A stretch of DNA of 64,000 nt. Source: JACKOB01 sp024234575. GTDB taxonomy: Bacteria; Pseudomonadota; Gammaproteobacteria; Pseudomonadales; Oleiphilaceae. Position 1 is the stretch's first letter, and each line of letters opens with the position of its first letter. The position numbers and the translations under genes were made by a program. Location: contig JBPJFZ010000013.1 in NCBI GenBank assembly GCA_051208035.1, forward strand, positions 1 through 64,000, read 5' to 3'. This document shows positions 7,574 through 19,066 of the stretch, piece by piece. The notes below the pieces were generated by a model that searched no databases, had not been told where the DNA came from, and saw nothing but the letters and a program-made list of their open reading frames with translations.

Positions 7574-9229
7574 TCAACACTCTAACATTTCTTTTGCGTG
7601 GGCCAATGATTTCTCTGTGATGTCTATGCCGCCGAGCATCCGCGCAATTTCAGTGACTCTGGTGTCTTCATCCAGATGGTCGATGGTAGAAAATGTATTG
7701 CCGTTTTCGGCTGATTTGCTGACATGAAGATGATGATGCCCATGTGATGCAACTTGGGGCAGGTGCGTCACACAAAATACCTGGCCTCGATTGCCTAAGC
7801 CTCGAAGCATTTTTCCCACGATTTCTGCAGTGCTGCCGCCCACGCCAACATCTACTTCGTCAAATACCAGTGTGGGTATAGTTGATGTATTGGCCATGAT
7901 GACCTGTATGGCGAGGCTGATGCGGGACAGTTCGCCTCCCGATGCAACTTTGGCAAGTGGTTTTGCAGGTTGCCCCGGGTTGGTGCTAACGAGGAACTCA
8001 ACATCCTCAAGACCTCTGGCATCAAATTTCGTAAACGCAGTAAACTCCGTGATGAAGTCAACGGACGTCATGTTGAGATTTTTTAGCTGTTGTTTAATTT
8101 CCGAATCCAGTTGAAGGGCCGACTTTTTTCTATGGTTGCTAAGTAAAGTGGCCTTTTCTTGGAGCTTCTTTGCGGCGATGGCAACTTTTTCTTCCAGAAC
8201 CTCTATGCTGTTTTCACCATTATCATACTGGCCGAGTTCGCTGCCTATGGCAGTTGCTACGCCTGGCAGCTCGTCAGGGGCAACTCGATGCTTTCTTGCT
8301 AACTGATAGATCAGGCTTAACCTTTCTTCGACTTCTTTTAGCCTGGCAGGGTCAAGTTCGAACCCCTCTACAAAATTTCTGGTGCTTGCGCCTGCCTCTT
8401 GCACTTGGATGAGTGCTTCTGACAGCATTTGGTGAGATTCGCTAAACGCTTTTGATGCCTCCAGGTGTGACTCAAGATTATGAATGGCTTGCCTTAGCAA
8501 TTCGGCAATTGACGGCTCACCATCAACGCATAGCTGTGCAACGGCGTGCCCATTTCTTAGAAGTTCTTCTGCGTTGGTTAGTGTGTTCTGCTCACTTTCA
8601 AGTTCGCTGACTTCCCCTTCAGAGAGTGAAAGGCTGTCAAGTTCTTGTAACTGATAAGTTAGTAGCTGTTTCCTTGCTTCTTTTTCTTCGTCGTTATTTT
8701 TAAGAGACTCTAGCTTTAGCGCACTCTCGTGCCACTCTTTGTAAAGCAGGCGAACTTCTTTGCTGAGGTTGCGCAAATCTGCAAAGTCATCGAGTAAATT
8801 TGCATGTGTTTCTTTGCGAAGCAGTGACTGGTGTGCATGCTGGCTATGAATGTCGATCAGCATTTCACCAAGCTCTCTTAGGTTTTGTAGAGGTGTTGGC
8901 TGACCATTTATGTAGCCGCGACTTCGACCTTCTTTAGTAACAATACGGCGCAGTATGCACTCGTTACCTATGTCAAGGTCGTGATCTTGAAGCCAGTCGC
9001 GAGCAGTGGCAATGGAAGATACATCAAAGCTTGCGGATATGTCTGACCGATCTTTGCCATATCTGACGACGCCAGCATCGGCTCTGTCCCCGAGCGCCAA
9101 TCCCAGTGCATCCAGAACGATGGACTTTCCTGCGCCGGTTTCACCTGTAATAACAGTCATACCTCGATCGAATGTTAAATCAACATGTTCAGCAATGGCG
9201 AAATTACTAACGGTCAGGTGGGTCAGCAT
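7574..9229 (-). CDS. recN: DNA repair protein RecN
   Basis: An SMC-like ATPase of 551 aa acting in recombinational repair of double-strand breaks. The N-terminal ATPase half carries Walker A (GETGAGKS, near residue 30). A long coiled-coil arm region follows. The C-terminal half holds the ABC signature (ASGGELSRISLAIQ) and Walker B (TLVFDEVDVGVGG). Length matches E. coli RecN. It lies between fur (convergent) and grpE (divergent), as in Pseudomonas. No perfect LexA box is evident upstream by eye. Confidence 0.97.
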   Translation of the reverse strand: MLTHLTVSNFAIAEHVDLTFDRGMTVITGETGAGKSIVLDALGLALGDRADAGVVRYGKDRSDISASFDVSSIATARDWLQDHDLDIGNECILRRIVTKEGRSRGYINGQPTPLQNLRELGEMLIDIHSQHAHQSLLRKETHANLLDDFADLRNLSKEVRLLYKEWHESALKLESLKNNDEEKEARKQLLTYQLQELDSLSLSEGEVSELESEQNTLTNAEELLRNGHAVAQLCVDGEPSIAELLRQAIHNLESHLEASKAFSESHQMLSEALIQVQEAGASTRNFVEGFELDPARLKEVEERLSLIYQLARKHRVAPDELPGVATAIGSELGQYDNGENSIEVLEEKVAIAAKKLQEKATLLSNHRKKSALQLDSEIKQQLKNLNMTSVDFITEFTAFTKFDARGLEDVEFLVSTNPGQPAKPLAKVASGGELSRISLAIQVIMANTSTIPTLVFDEVDVGVGGSTAEIVGKMLRGLGNRGQVFCVTHLPQVASHGHHHLHVSKSAENGNTFSTIDHLDEDTRVTEIARMLGGIDITEKSLAHAKEMLEC

Positions 9230-9308
9230 GCAGGTTATCCTTTATCTAAAAAAGCATGGTTATATATACAGTATAAGATAGATGCTTTCAATGAAGAAAA
9301 ATAGAGGG

Positions 9309-9336
9309 CTTGAAAAAAAAAATTATATCCCCACAT
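9309..9336 (+). promoter_or_regulatory. Sigma-32 heat-shock promoter of grpE
   Basis: CTTGAAA (9309-9315) is followed after 13 nt by CCCCACAT (9329-9336). This closely fits the sigma-32 consensus CTTGAAA - 11 to 15 nt - CCCCATnT, with one mismatch in the -10 element. It lies about 70 nt upstream of the grpE start codon. Confidence 0.75.
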
Positions 9337-9407
9337 TGTTTGCATGATTTGCACAGGAGGCCCAGCAAGGTCTCGTTGTTCAATTGTTTGATTGGAGAGT
9401 CTGATAA

Positions 9408-10001
9408 ATGAGTTCAAGCGAAACAAATAATGAAAATGTCGAAACATCCGAATTAATTCAGGATGCAGAGCCGGCAATTGAGGTTAATGCAGAGGAGGCA
9501 GTGCAGCAGGAGGAGTTTGCTGATGCAGCATTGCATGATGAGATAGCGAGACTCAAAGATCAGTTTGTCCGGTCTCAGGCAGAAATGGAAAACGTGCGTC
9601 GTCGAGCAGAGTTGGATGTTGAGAAAGCACACAAGTTTGCATTGGAGAGGTTTTCGAAAGAATTGTTGCCGGTGGCGGATAGTCTTGAGAAAACACTTGA
9701 GTCTGTCAAAGGTGATGATGAGCTGATGGCAGGTGTGCGCGAAGGCGTTAATTTGACCTTAAATATCCTTATGTCAGCGTTAGGTAAATTTAACATTGAG
9801 CAAATTGATCCTGTTGGCGAACCATTTGACCCTCAGGTGCATGAGGCCATGTCAATGATCGATGCGCCAGGCGCCGAGCCAAACTCAGTTATCGCAGTAA
9901 TGCAAAAAGGTTATTTATTAAACGGACGGTTGGTGCGCCCTGCAATGGTTATGGTTTCAAAAGCGGCGGCTCCTGGATCAACAATCAACGAGAAGGCTTG
10001 A
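9408..10001 (+). CDS. grpE: Nucleotide exchange factor GrpE
   Basis: A 197-aa cochaperone that releases ADP from DnaK. The N-terminus is acidic and disordered. A long coiled coil follows (about residues 45-110, including QAEMENVRRRAELDVEKAHKF). The C-terminal beta domain contains the hallmark VGEPFDPQVHEAM and GYLLNGRLVRPAMVMVS. It is preceded by a sigma-32 promoter and followed by dnaK and dnaJ, the standard heat-shock gene order. Confidence 0.97.
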   Translation: MSSSETNNENVETSELIQDAEPAIEVNAEEAVQQEEFADAALHDEIARLKDQFVRSQAEMENVRRRAELDVEKAHKFALERFSKELLPVADSLEKTLESVKGDDELMAGVREGVNLTLNILMSALGKFNIEQIDPVGEPFDPQVHEAMSMIDAPGAEPNSVIAVMQKGYLLNGRLVRPAMVMVSKAAAPGSTINEKA

Positions 10002-10210
10002 AATATAAAAAAAAGAGCCAATATAGCAGTTAACGCAAGATAAGAGAGTGTTCTTGTCTAGGTCAGGGTCCGGCGAATTATCCCGGTGGCAGTAACACAT
10101 TAAACGAAGTCCGCGCCTGGTGGGTGGATTAATAAAGTTTCGGAGCTGGTTTGGAAAAGCCTTTGGGGCGCAAACACAGTACGCACAGATTAGATTGATC
10201 GGAGAATGTT

Positions 10211-12148
<1,938 letters not shown>

Positions 12149-12174
12149 GCCTATTTTCATCTTTTACTGGCAAG

Positions 12175-12207
12175 GACGCAGGGGGAGACTCCTGCGTCAT
12201 TTTGCTT
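12175..12207 (+). terminator. Terminator-like hairpin between dnaK and dnaJ
   Basis: GACGCAGG (12175-12182) pairs with CCTGCGTC (12191-12198), followed by ATTTTGCTTT. The U-tract is imperfect, so it may attenuate rather than fully stop read-through into dnaJ. Confidence 0.6.
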
Positions 12208-12307
12208 TAAAGAAAACAAGCGTTACAATTCGCGACTTTTTAAACCATTGTTTTGGCTGGTGTTGTTAGCAGTACTGGCCAAAAGAACTGATATTTGAGC
12301 AATTTTC

Positions 12308-13444
12308 ATGGCAAAACGCGACTACTACGAAATTTTAGCTGTCTCTAAAGATGCTGATGCGAAGGCGATAAAGCAAGCCTACCGTAAATTGGCAATGAAG
12401 TATCATCCAGACCGAAATCCCGATGACCCTTCGGCGGAAGAGAAATTTAAAGAAGCCAGTGAGGCCTACGAAGTATTGTCAAATGAAGAGAAGCGAGCTG
12501 CCTATGACCAATTCGGGCATGCTGGTCTCGAAGGCAGTATGGGTGGTGGCGGTTTTGGTGGTGGCGGTGCCAGCTTTTCAGATATTTTCGGAGATGTTTT
12601 CGGCGATATTTTTAGCGGCGGTGGTGGCGGCCGTCAGTCCAGAACGTCTAAAGGGGCTGATTTACGCTATACGCTAGAGCTTGATCTGGAAGAGGCAGTA
12701 AAAGGTAAAACGGTTAAGATTAAGATTCCGACGCACGTCAATTGTAAAGGGTGCGATGGGTCTGGTGCCGAAAAAGGTACGCAGCCTGAAACCTGCGGAA
12801 CTTGTCGTGGTGCAGGTCAGATTCGAATGCAGCAAGGCTTTTTTGCCGTGCAGCAGACATGCCCACATTGTCGTGGTCGTGGGAAAGTAATTAAGAACCC
12901 ATGTAAAAGTTGTCACGGTGTCGGTCTGGTCGAAGAAGAGAAAACGCTGTCGGTCAAGGTTCCTCCAGGAGTTGATACAGGTGATCGAATTCGTTTGGCG
13001 GGTGAGGGTGAAATAGGCGCTCGTGGTGGTCCGTCTGGTGATTTGTACGTGCAAGTCTCTGTGCGTGAACACTCGATATTTGTTCGTGACGGAAAGAATC
13101 TTTATTGCGACGTACCGATAGCATTTACCGATGCCGCTCTAGGTGGTGAGTTGGAAGTTCCTACTCTGGATGGTCGTGTGAAGCTTAAAATTCCGGCCGA
13201 AACCCAGACTGGAAAGTTGTTTAGATTGCGCGGTAAAGGTGTGACGCCGGTTCGGGGTGGCACTGCTGGAGATCTGCTTTGTCGTGTAACGGTTGAGACA
13301 CCGGTCAATCTCACGAAAAAGCAAAAAGAGATCTTGCGCGAATTTCAGAATACGATGGATTCCGGAAATGTGGGTGATCATGCGCCACAAAAGCACTCTT
13401 GGTTTGAGGGTGTGAAAAATTTTTTTGACGATATGAAATTGTAA
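12308..13444 (+). CDS. dnaJ: Chaperone DnaJ (Hsp40)
   Basis: A 378-aa class I J-protein that stimulates DnaK ATPase and delivers clients. The J domain (residues 1-70) contains the HPD tripeptide in YHPDRNP. A Gly/Phe-rich linker follows (about 76-110). The zinc-binding domain has four CxxCxGxG-type repeats (about 145-205). The C-terminal substrate-binding domains include GDLYVQVSVREH. All hallmarks are intact. It follows dnaK after a hairpin and precedes dapB beyond a strong terminator. Confidence 0.98.
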   Translation: MAKRDYYEILAVSKDADAKAIKQAYRKLAMKYHPDRNPDDPSAEEKFKEASEAYEVLSNEEKRAAYDQFGHAGLEGSMGGGGFGGGGASFSDIFGDVFGDIFSGGGGGRQSRTSKGADLRYTLELDLEEAVKGKTVKIKIPTHVNCKGCDGSGAEKGTQPETCGTCRGAGQIRMQQGFFAVQQTCPHCRGRGKVIKNPCKSCHGVGLVEEEKTLSVKVPPGVDTGDRIRLAGEGEIGARGGPSGDLYVQVSVREHSIFVRDGKNLYCDVPIAFTDAALGGELEVPTLDGRVKLKIPAETQTGKLFRLRGKGVTPVRGGTAGDLLCRVTVETPVNLTKKQKEILREFQNTMDSGNVGDHAPQKHSWFEGVKNFFDDMKL

Positions 13445-13476
13445 CTCGGCGTATGAGTTTGAGAGTTTGTAAAACA

Positions 13477-13499
13477 AGCGGGGCTTTTGCCCCGTTTTT
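13477..13499 (+). terminator. Rho-independent terminator after dnaJ
   Basis: CGGGGC (13479-13484) and GCCCCG (13489-13494) form a tight stem with a TTTT loop, followed by TTTTT. It ends the chaperone transcript before dapB. Confidence 0.85.
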
Positions 13500-13567
13500 G
13501 CTCACGTGAGGGAGTGTTGTTTCTCACGTCGGGGAAGTAGCTAACTAATTTTATGGGTGAGGGCGAT

Positions 13568-14371
13568 ATGGTTCGTGTGGCGGTGATAGGCGCGGCAGGA
13601 AGGATGGGGAAAGTGCTAATCGAGGCGATATCTTCTGCTGAGGGAGTTACGCTGGGTGCTGCTGTGGTTAGTCCGGCCAGTTCGTTAATTGGTGCGGATG
13701 CTGGTGAGGTCGCAGGGGTTGGCAAACTAGGCGTTCTGCTTGCTTCAGATCTTGAGGCGGTTGCCGCTGACTTCGATGTGTTAATCGATTTTACATCCCC
13801 TGAATTGACAATGCTTAACCTGTCTGTATGTGAGGCTCATGGGAAGGGTATTGTTATTGGGACGACTGGTTTAAATGTCGAGCAAAAGCAGGTGTTGCAT
13901 CGTTGTGCTCAAAAAATACCGGTTGTCTTTGCACCAAATATGAGTGTCGGTGTGAATCTTCTGTTGAAGTTGCTTGATATCACAGCAAGAGTGCTTGGGG
14001 ATGAGGTTGATATTGAAATTATCGAAGCACATCATCGGCATAAGAAAGATGCGCCATCTGGGACAGCGTTGCGTCTGGGTGAGGTGATAGCGGACGCATT
14101 GGGACGCGATTTGTCTGACTGTGCGGTATATGGGCGTGAAGGCATGACGGGTGAGCGTGAGCGCAAAACGATCGGTTTCGAAACCATTCGTGCTGGTGAT
14201 ATTGTTGGGGATCACACCGTTATGTTTGCAGGTATAGGGGAGAGGTTGGAGCTGACACATAAGGCAAGCAGTCGTATGACTTTTGCTAAAGGGGCTGTGC
14301 GCGCCGCATCCTGGTTGTCAAAGCATGAGAAAGGATTGTTTGATATGCAGGATGTTCTTGAGCTTGGGTAA
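13568..14371 (+). CDS. dapB: 4-Hydroxy-tetrahydrodipicolinate reductase DapB
   Basis: An NAD(P)H-dependent reductase of the diaminopimelate/lysine pathway. The Rossmann motif VIGAAGRMG is at the N-terminus. The active-site block EAHHRHKKDAPSGTA, with the catalytic His and Lys, is near residues 155-170. The GERERKTIGF and GDHTVMFAG segments also match the family. The frame is open from 13553, but homologues start just before the Rossmann strand, and GTGAGGG precedes the ATG at 13568. In Pseudomonas dapB also lies between dnaJ and carA. Confidence 0.95.
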   Translation: MVRVAVIGAAGRMGKVLIEAISSAEGVTLGAAVVSPASSLIGADAGEVAGVGKLGVLLASDLEAVAADFDVLIDFTSPELTMLNLSVCEAHGKGIVIGTTGLNVEQKQVLHRCAQKIPVVFAPNMSVGVNLLLKLLDITARVLGDEVDIEIIEAHHRHKKDAPSGTALRLGEVIADALGRDLSDCAVYGREGMTGERERKTIGFETIRAGDIVGDHTVMFAGIGERLELTHKASSRMTFAKGAVRAASWLSKHEKGLFDMQDVLELG

Positions 14372-14511
14372 TGATTATTAGGGTGGTTTGCACCATGTTG
14401 ATGTCTAACTGTTGCAGGAGTCCGAATCTTTAATAGACATGTCATGCCTATTTGCGTAAAATAACGGCGTTTAAGCGCACGTGAAGAAAATCCTAAGAAT
14501 TTCAATAATAA

Positions 14512-14546
14512 AGCGGGATGGAGTGTTGTCTCCCTCTCGCTTTTTT
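14512..14546 (+). terminator. Terminator/attenuator in the carA leader
   Basis: AGCGGGATGGAG (14512-14523) pairs with CTCCCTCTCGCT with one mismatch and one G-U pair, followed by a TTTTTT run. It sits about 55 nt before the carA start. It could simply end dapB transcription or act as an attenuator. Pseudomonas carAB is known to be controlled by attenuation in its leader, which makes regulation plausible. Confidence 0.65.
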
Positions 14547-14600
14547 GCGACTTTAAGAAAGTAACGCCCCAGAGCCATGTGTACCCAAGAGGAAAAGGTG

Positions 14601-15728
14601 TTGACTAAACCTGCTATTCTTGCCCTTGAAGACGGAACCATCTTCAAAGGCAAATCAATTGGCGCTGATGGCTTGTCCAGCGGAGAGGTTGTCTTTAATA
14701 CCTCTATGACAGGCTACCAGGAAATATTAACTGATCCTTCGTATGCAAAACAGATCGTAACGCTAACCTACCCCCACATCGGAAATACTGGTGTTAACTC
14801 CGAAGATGTTGAGTCGAACAGAGTTTGGGCGGCTGGTTTAGTGATTCGTGATTTGCCTTTAATGATGAGCAGCTGGCGGGCTGAAAAGTCGCTGGACGCT
14901 TACCTTGCAGAAAATAATATCGTCGCGATAGCCGATATTGATACCCGTAAACTGACCCGAATCCTGCGGGAAAAGGGTGCCCAAAACGGCTGTTTGATTG
15001 CGGGTGACAATATTGACGAGGCGCAGGCCGTTGCTACGGCTCGTGAATTTCCTGGTTTAAAAGGGATGGATCTTGCCAAAGAGGTGACTTGCGCAGGCTC
15101 GCATTCTTGGGATGAGAGTACCTGGGCATTTGGTGAAGGCTATTCGCCTTCTCTTGAATCAAAGTTTCATGTTGTTGCCTACGATTTCGGAGTAAAGAGC
15201 AATATATTGCGTATGCTGGTTGAGCGAGACTGTCGTTTAACTGTTGTGCCTGCCACAACTTCAGCAGAAGACGTGTTGGCGCTGAGTCCCGATGGTGTGT
15301 TCTTGTCAAATGGTCCTGGAGATCCTGAGCCATGTGATTATGCCATTGCAGCGATTCGAAAAATCATTGAAACGAAATTGCCTGTTTTTGGTATATGCCT
15401 AGGGCATCAACTGCTTGCACTGGCAAGTGGCGCTAAGACTTTGAAAATGAAGTTTGGCCACCATGGTGCAAACCATCCGGTTCAGTGTCTGGCAGATGGC
15501 ACGGTCATGATCACCAGCCAAAATCATGGCTTTGCTGTTGATGAGGCATCGCTGCCTGCATGTCTCAAAGCGACACACAAATCTTTGTTTGATAACTCTT
15601 TGCAAGGCATTGAGCGCACTGATGTTCCTGCATTTAGTTTCCAGGGGCACCCGGAAGCAAGTCCTGGTCCGCACGATGTGGCGCCACTGTTTGATCGTTT
15701 CATAGCAATGATGATCGCGAATAAGTAG
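14601..15728 (+). CDS. carA: Carbamoyl-phosphate synthase small subunit CarA
   Basis: The glutamine amidotransferase subunit that hydrolyses glutamine and channels ammonia to CarB for arginine and pyrimidine synthesis. The N-terminal CPSase small-chain domain includes the LEDGTIFKGKSIGADG and TSMTGYQEILTDPSY motifs. The C-terminal class I GATase contains the nucleophile Cys in FGICLGHQLLALA and the His/Glu pair in FQGHPEASPGP. An ATG occurs at 14577, but TTG 14601 has AGGA 7 nt upstream and yields the family N-terminus (TKPAILALEDG), so a TTG start is preferred. It is followed by carB. Confidence 0.95.
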   Translation: MTKPAILALEDGTIFKGKSIGADGLSSGEVVFNTSMTGYQEILTDPSYAKQIVTLTYPHIGNTGVNSEDVESNRVWAAGLVIRDLPLMMSSWRAEKSLDAYLAENNIVAIADIDTRKLTRILREKGAQNGCLIAGDNIDEAQAVATAREFPGLKGMDLAKEVTCAGSHSWDESTWAFGEGYSPSLESKFHVVAYDFGVKSNILRMLVERDCRLTVVPATTSAEDVLALSPDGVFLSNGPGDPEPCDYAIAAIRKIIETKLPVFGICLGHQLLALASGAKTLKMKFGHHGANHPVQCLADGTVMITSQNHGFAVDEASLPACLKATHKSLFDNSLQGIERTDVPAFSFQGHPEASPGPHDVAPLFDRFIAMMIANK

Positions 15729-15845
15729 TTATTATTTGGGCCTTTGGCGATTCAATGCGACAAGGGCCGCAACAACACATTAAGGGTTCTGCGTTTTTTC
15801 CAGTAACTCTTGCCACCACAGATTTCTGATTAGATTGGAAGCACA

Positions 15846-18800
15846 ATGCCAAAGCGAACTGACATCAGCAGCATTTTGATTATTGGAGCGGGCCCTATTA
15901 TTATCGGCCAGGCCTGTGAGTTTGATTATTCTGGTGCCCAAGCCTGTAAGGCTTTAAGAGAAGAAGGGTATCGAGTAATACTCGTTAATTCCAATCCTGC
16001 CACCATAATGACAGATCCATCGATGGCGGATGCAACCTATATTGAACCCATTACTTGGCAGACTGTTGCAAAAATCATCGAGAAAGAGCGCCCAGACGCA
16101 TTGCTGCCAACCATGGGGGGGCAAACCGCACTCAACTGCGCGCTTGACCTTGAGCGTGAAGGTGTTCTTGAAAAGTTTGGTGTGGAAATGGTGGGGGCGA
16201 ACGCCGATACCATCGATAAGGCCGAAGATCGCGAGCGTTTCGACAAGGCAATGAAATCGATTGGTTTGGAAACGCCAAACTCAGCCATCGCGCATAGTAT
16301 GGAGGAGGCATTACAGGTGCTGGATAGCATCGGTTTCCCGTGCATTATTCGGCCATCATTTACGATGGGTGGGTCTGGCGGCGGTATCGCATACAATCGT
16401 GAAGAATTCGAAGAGATCTGTGCGCGCGGGCTCGATTTATCTCCGACAAAAGAGCTGCTGATAGATGAGTCACTGATAGGTTGGAAAGAGTATGAGATGG
16501 AGGTCGTTCGCGACCGCAAGGATAACTGCATCATTGTCTGCTCGATTGAAAACTTCGATGCGATGGGTGTGCATACCGGCGACTCCATTACTGTTGCACC
16601 TGCTCAGACACTGACTGACAAAGAATATCAAATCATGCGTAATGCCTCTCTTGCTGTTCTCCGAGAGATTGGTGTTGAGACCGGTGGGTCGAACGTTCAG
16701 TTCGGTATGAACCCTAAAGATGGTCGTATGGTTGTGATCGAAATGAATCCTCGTGTTTCTCGTTCTTCAGCCTTGGCTTCGAAAGCAACTGGTTTTCCAA
16801 TTGCGAAAGTGGCTGCCAAGCTAGCGGTTGGTTACACCCTTGATGAATTACAAAATGACATTACCGGCGGTGTTACCCCCGCATCTTTCGAGCCTTCCAT
16901 TGATTACGTTGTTACCAAGATTCCTCGGTTTACCTTTGAGAAGTTCCCGCAAGCGGATGCGCGATTAACTACGCAGATGAAATCTGTAGGCGAGGTGATG
17001 GCGATTGGGCGGACGTTCCAGGAGTCTATGCAGAAAGCGTTGCGCGGCTTGGAGGTGGGTGCCTCAGGTTTCGACCCTAAAATAGACCCTAAAGATGATG
17101 ATGCAGAAGACACTCTTGTAAGAGAGCTAAAGACGCCAAGCGCTGAGCGTGCATGGTATGTTGGCGATGCTTTCCGTCATGGTATGACGGTTGATGAAGT
17201 CTATGGGTATTCTGGTATCGATCCTTGGTATTTAGTGCAGATAGAAGACTTGATTAAAGATGAAGCGGCGCTAAAAACAATGGCGCTGTCTGATCTGACT
17301 GCTGACAAGCTCCGGGCTTTAAAGAGAAAAGGTTTCTCTGACACCCGCTTGGCGTCTCTTTTGGGCGTTACAGAAAATGCTTTCCGCAAGACTCGTCACC
17401 AGTTTGGTATCCGGCCTGTGTACAAGCGTGTTGATACCTGTGCTGCCGAGTTTGCGTCATCAACGGCTTATATGTACTCCACTTATGAAGAAGAGTGTGA
17501 GTCGAACCCAACTGATAAGGAAAAGATAGTCGTAATTGGTGGTGGGCCAAACAGAATTGGTCAAGGCATCGAGTTCGATTACTGTTGTGTGCATGCGGCT
17601 TTAGCGATGCGTGAAGACGGCTACGAAACTATTATGATTAATTGTAATCCGGAAACAGTTTCTACGGATTACGACACCTCAGATCGCCTGTATTTTGAGC
17701 CGGTGACGCTGGAAGATGTGTTAGAGATCATCAATAAAGAAAAACCTAAAGGCGTTATCGTTCAGTACGGCGGTCAAACACCGCTGAAGCTGTCACGAGG
17801 ATTGGAGGCTGCTGGTGTGCCAATTATTGGTACAAGTCCAGATGCGATTGACCGCGCTGAAGATCGTGAACGCTTTCAGCAAATGATAGTTCGTTTAGGG
17901 TTGCGCCAGCCTGCAAATGCGACTGTTCGCAGTCATGAGCAGGGTATCGCAGCCGCGAAAGAAATCGGTTATCCATTGGTTGTCAGGCCTTCCTACGTAT
18001 TAGGTGGGCGGGCAATGGAAATAGTGTATCAGGAAGATGAGTTGGCTAAATACATGCGAGATGCTGTGTTGGTGTCCAATGATAGCCCTGTGTTGCTTGA
18101 TCACTTTCTCAACTCGGCCATAGAGGTCGATATCGATGCTGTTTGTGATGGTAAAATGGTGGTCATCGGCTCGATTATGCAGCATATAGAGCAGGCGGGG
18201 GTTCACTCCGGTGATTCTGCGTGTTCGTTGCCGCCTTATAGTTTACCTGCAGCGGTTCAGGATGAAATGCGCGAGATGGTAAAGAAAATGGCGCTAGAGC
18301 TAGGTGTTGTTGGTTTGATGAATGTGCAGTTGGCGTATCAAGATGGTGAAGTTTATGTCATTGAGGTCAATCCCAGAGCGTCTCGTACCGTACCTTTTGT
18401 TTCAAAAGCCATCGGTGTCTCTTTAGCAAAAATCGCTGCTCGTTGCATGGCAGGAATTAGTCTGGAAGAGCAGGGGTTTACGAAAGAAGTGGTTCCATCT
18501 TACTACTCTATAAAAGAATCGGTGTTTCCATTTAATAAATTCCCAGGCGTTGACCCAATATTGGGGCCAGAAATGAAGTCTACCGGAGAGGTGATGGGGA
18601 TTGGTGAAAGCTTCGATGAGGCTTTTGCAAAAGGTGCACTCGCTGCTGGTGAGCGCTTACCGCAGGGCGGTGTTGCTTTTATTAGTGTCCGAGATGCAGA
18701 TAAGTCTGGCGCTGTTCAGTTGGCGAAAAACCTGATAAATGCTGGTTTTTCTTTAGTGGCGACTGGTGGGACGGCAAAAACGCTACTGGAAGCAGGGGTC

Positions 18801-19064
18801 AGTGTTGAGAGGGTAAACAAGGTTCGTGAAGGGCGTCCGCATATTGTGGACAAAATTAAAAACGGTGAAATCAGTTTAATCATTAATACCACTGAAGGTC
18901 GTAAGGCGATATCAGATTCTGCTCAGATTAGACAGTCCGCACTGCAGAGAAAAGTTTCCTATACAACCACGTTGGCGGGCGGGGAAGCGGTTTGTCGCGC
19001 GATTACATTCGGTCCTGAAAGAACGGTTCGTCGTCTTCAAGATTTACATGCAGGGATAGTATAA
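15846..19064 (+). CDS. carB: Carbamoyl-phosphate synthase large subunit CarB
   Basis: A 1072-aa ATP-dependent synthetase that makes carbamoyl phosphate from bicarbonate, ammonia and two ATP. It has two homologous ATP-grasp halves: the carboxyphosphate domain begins with ILIIGAGPIIIGQACEFDYSG, and the carbamoyl-phosphate half begins with VVIGGGPNRIGQGIEFDYCCV near residue 560. An MGS-like allosteric domain ends the protein (last ~130 residues), including the LVATGGTAKTL segment. Length matches E. coli CarB. It follows carA after a 117-nt gap without a clear terminator and is 2 nt from greA. Confidence 0.98.
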   Translation: MPKRTDISSILIIGAGPIIIGQACEFDYSGAQACKALREEGYRVILVNSNPATIMTDPSMADATYIEPITWQTVAKIIEKERPDALLPTMGGQTALNCALDLEREGVLEKFGVEMVGANADTIDKAEDRERFDKAMKSIGLETPNSAIAHSMEEALQVLDSIGFPCIIRPSFTMGGSGGGIAYNREEFEEICARGLDLSPTKELLIDESLIGWKEYEMEVVRDRKDNCIIVCSIENFDAMGVHTGDSITVAPAQTLTDKEYQIMRNASLAVLREIGVETGGSNVQFGMNPKDGRMVVIEMNPRVSRSSALASKATGFPIAKVAAKLAVGYTLDELQNDITGGVTPASFEPSIDYVVTKIPRFTFEKFPQADARLTTQMKSVGEVMAIGRTFQESMQKALRGLEVGASGFDPKIDPKDDDAEDTLVRELKTPSAERAWYVGDAFRHGMTVDEVYGYSGIDPWYLVQIEDLIKDEAALKTMALSDLTADKLRALKRKGFSDTRLASLLGVTENAFRKTRHQFGIRPVYKRVDTCAAEFASSTAYMYSTYEEECESNPTDKEKIVVIGGGPNRIGQGIEFDYCCVHAALAMREDGYETIMINCNPETVSTDYDTSDRLYFEPVTLEDVLEIINKEKPKGVIVQYGGQTPLKLSRGLEAAGVPIIGTSPDAIDRAEDRERFQQMIVRLGLRQPANATVRSHEQGIAAAKEIGYPLVVRPSYVLGGRAMEIVYQEDELAKYMRDAVLVSNDSPVLLDHFLNSAIEVDIDAVCDGKMVVIGSIMQHIEQAGVHSGDSACSLPPYSLPAAVQDEMREMVKKMALELGVVGLMNVQLAYQDGEVYVIEVNPRASRTVPFVSKAIGVSLAKIAARCMAGISLEEQGFTKEVVPSYYSIKESVFPFNKFPGVDPILGPEMKSTGEVMGIGESFDEAFAKGALAAGERLPQGGVAFISVRDADKSGAVQLAKNLINAGFSLVATGGTAKTLLEAGVSVERVNKVREGRPHIVDKIKNGEISLIINTTEGRKAISDSAQIRQSALQRKVSYTTTLAGGEAVCRAITFGPERTVRRLQDLHAGIV

Positions 19065-19066
19065 CC

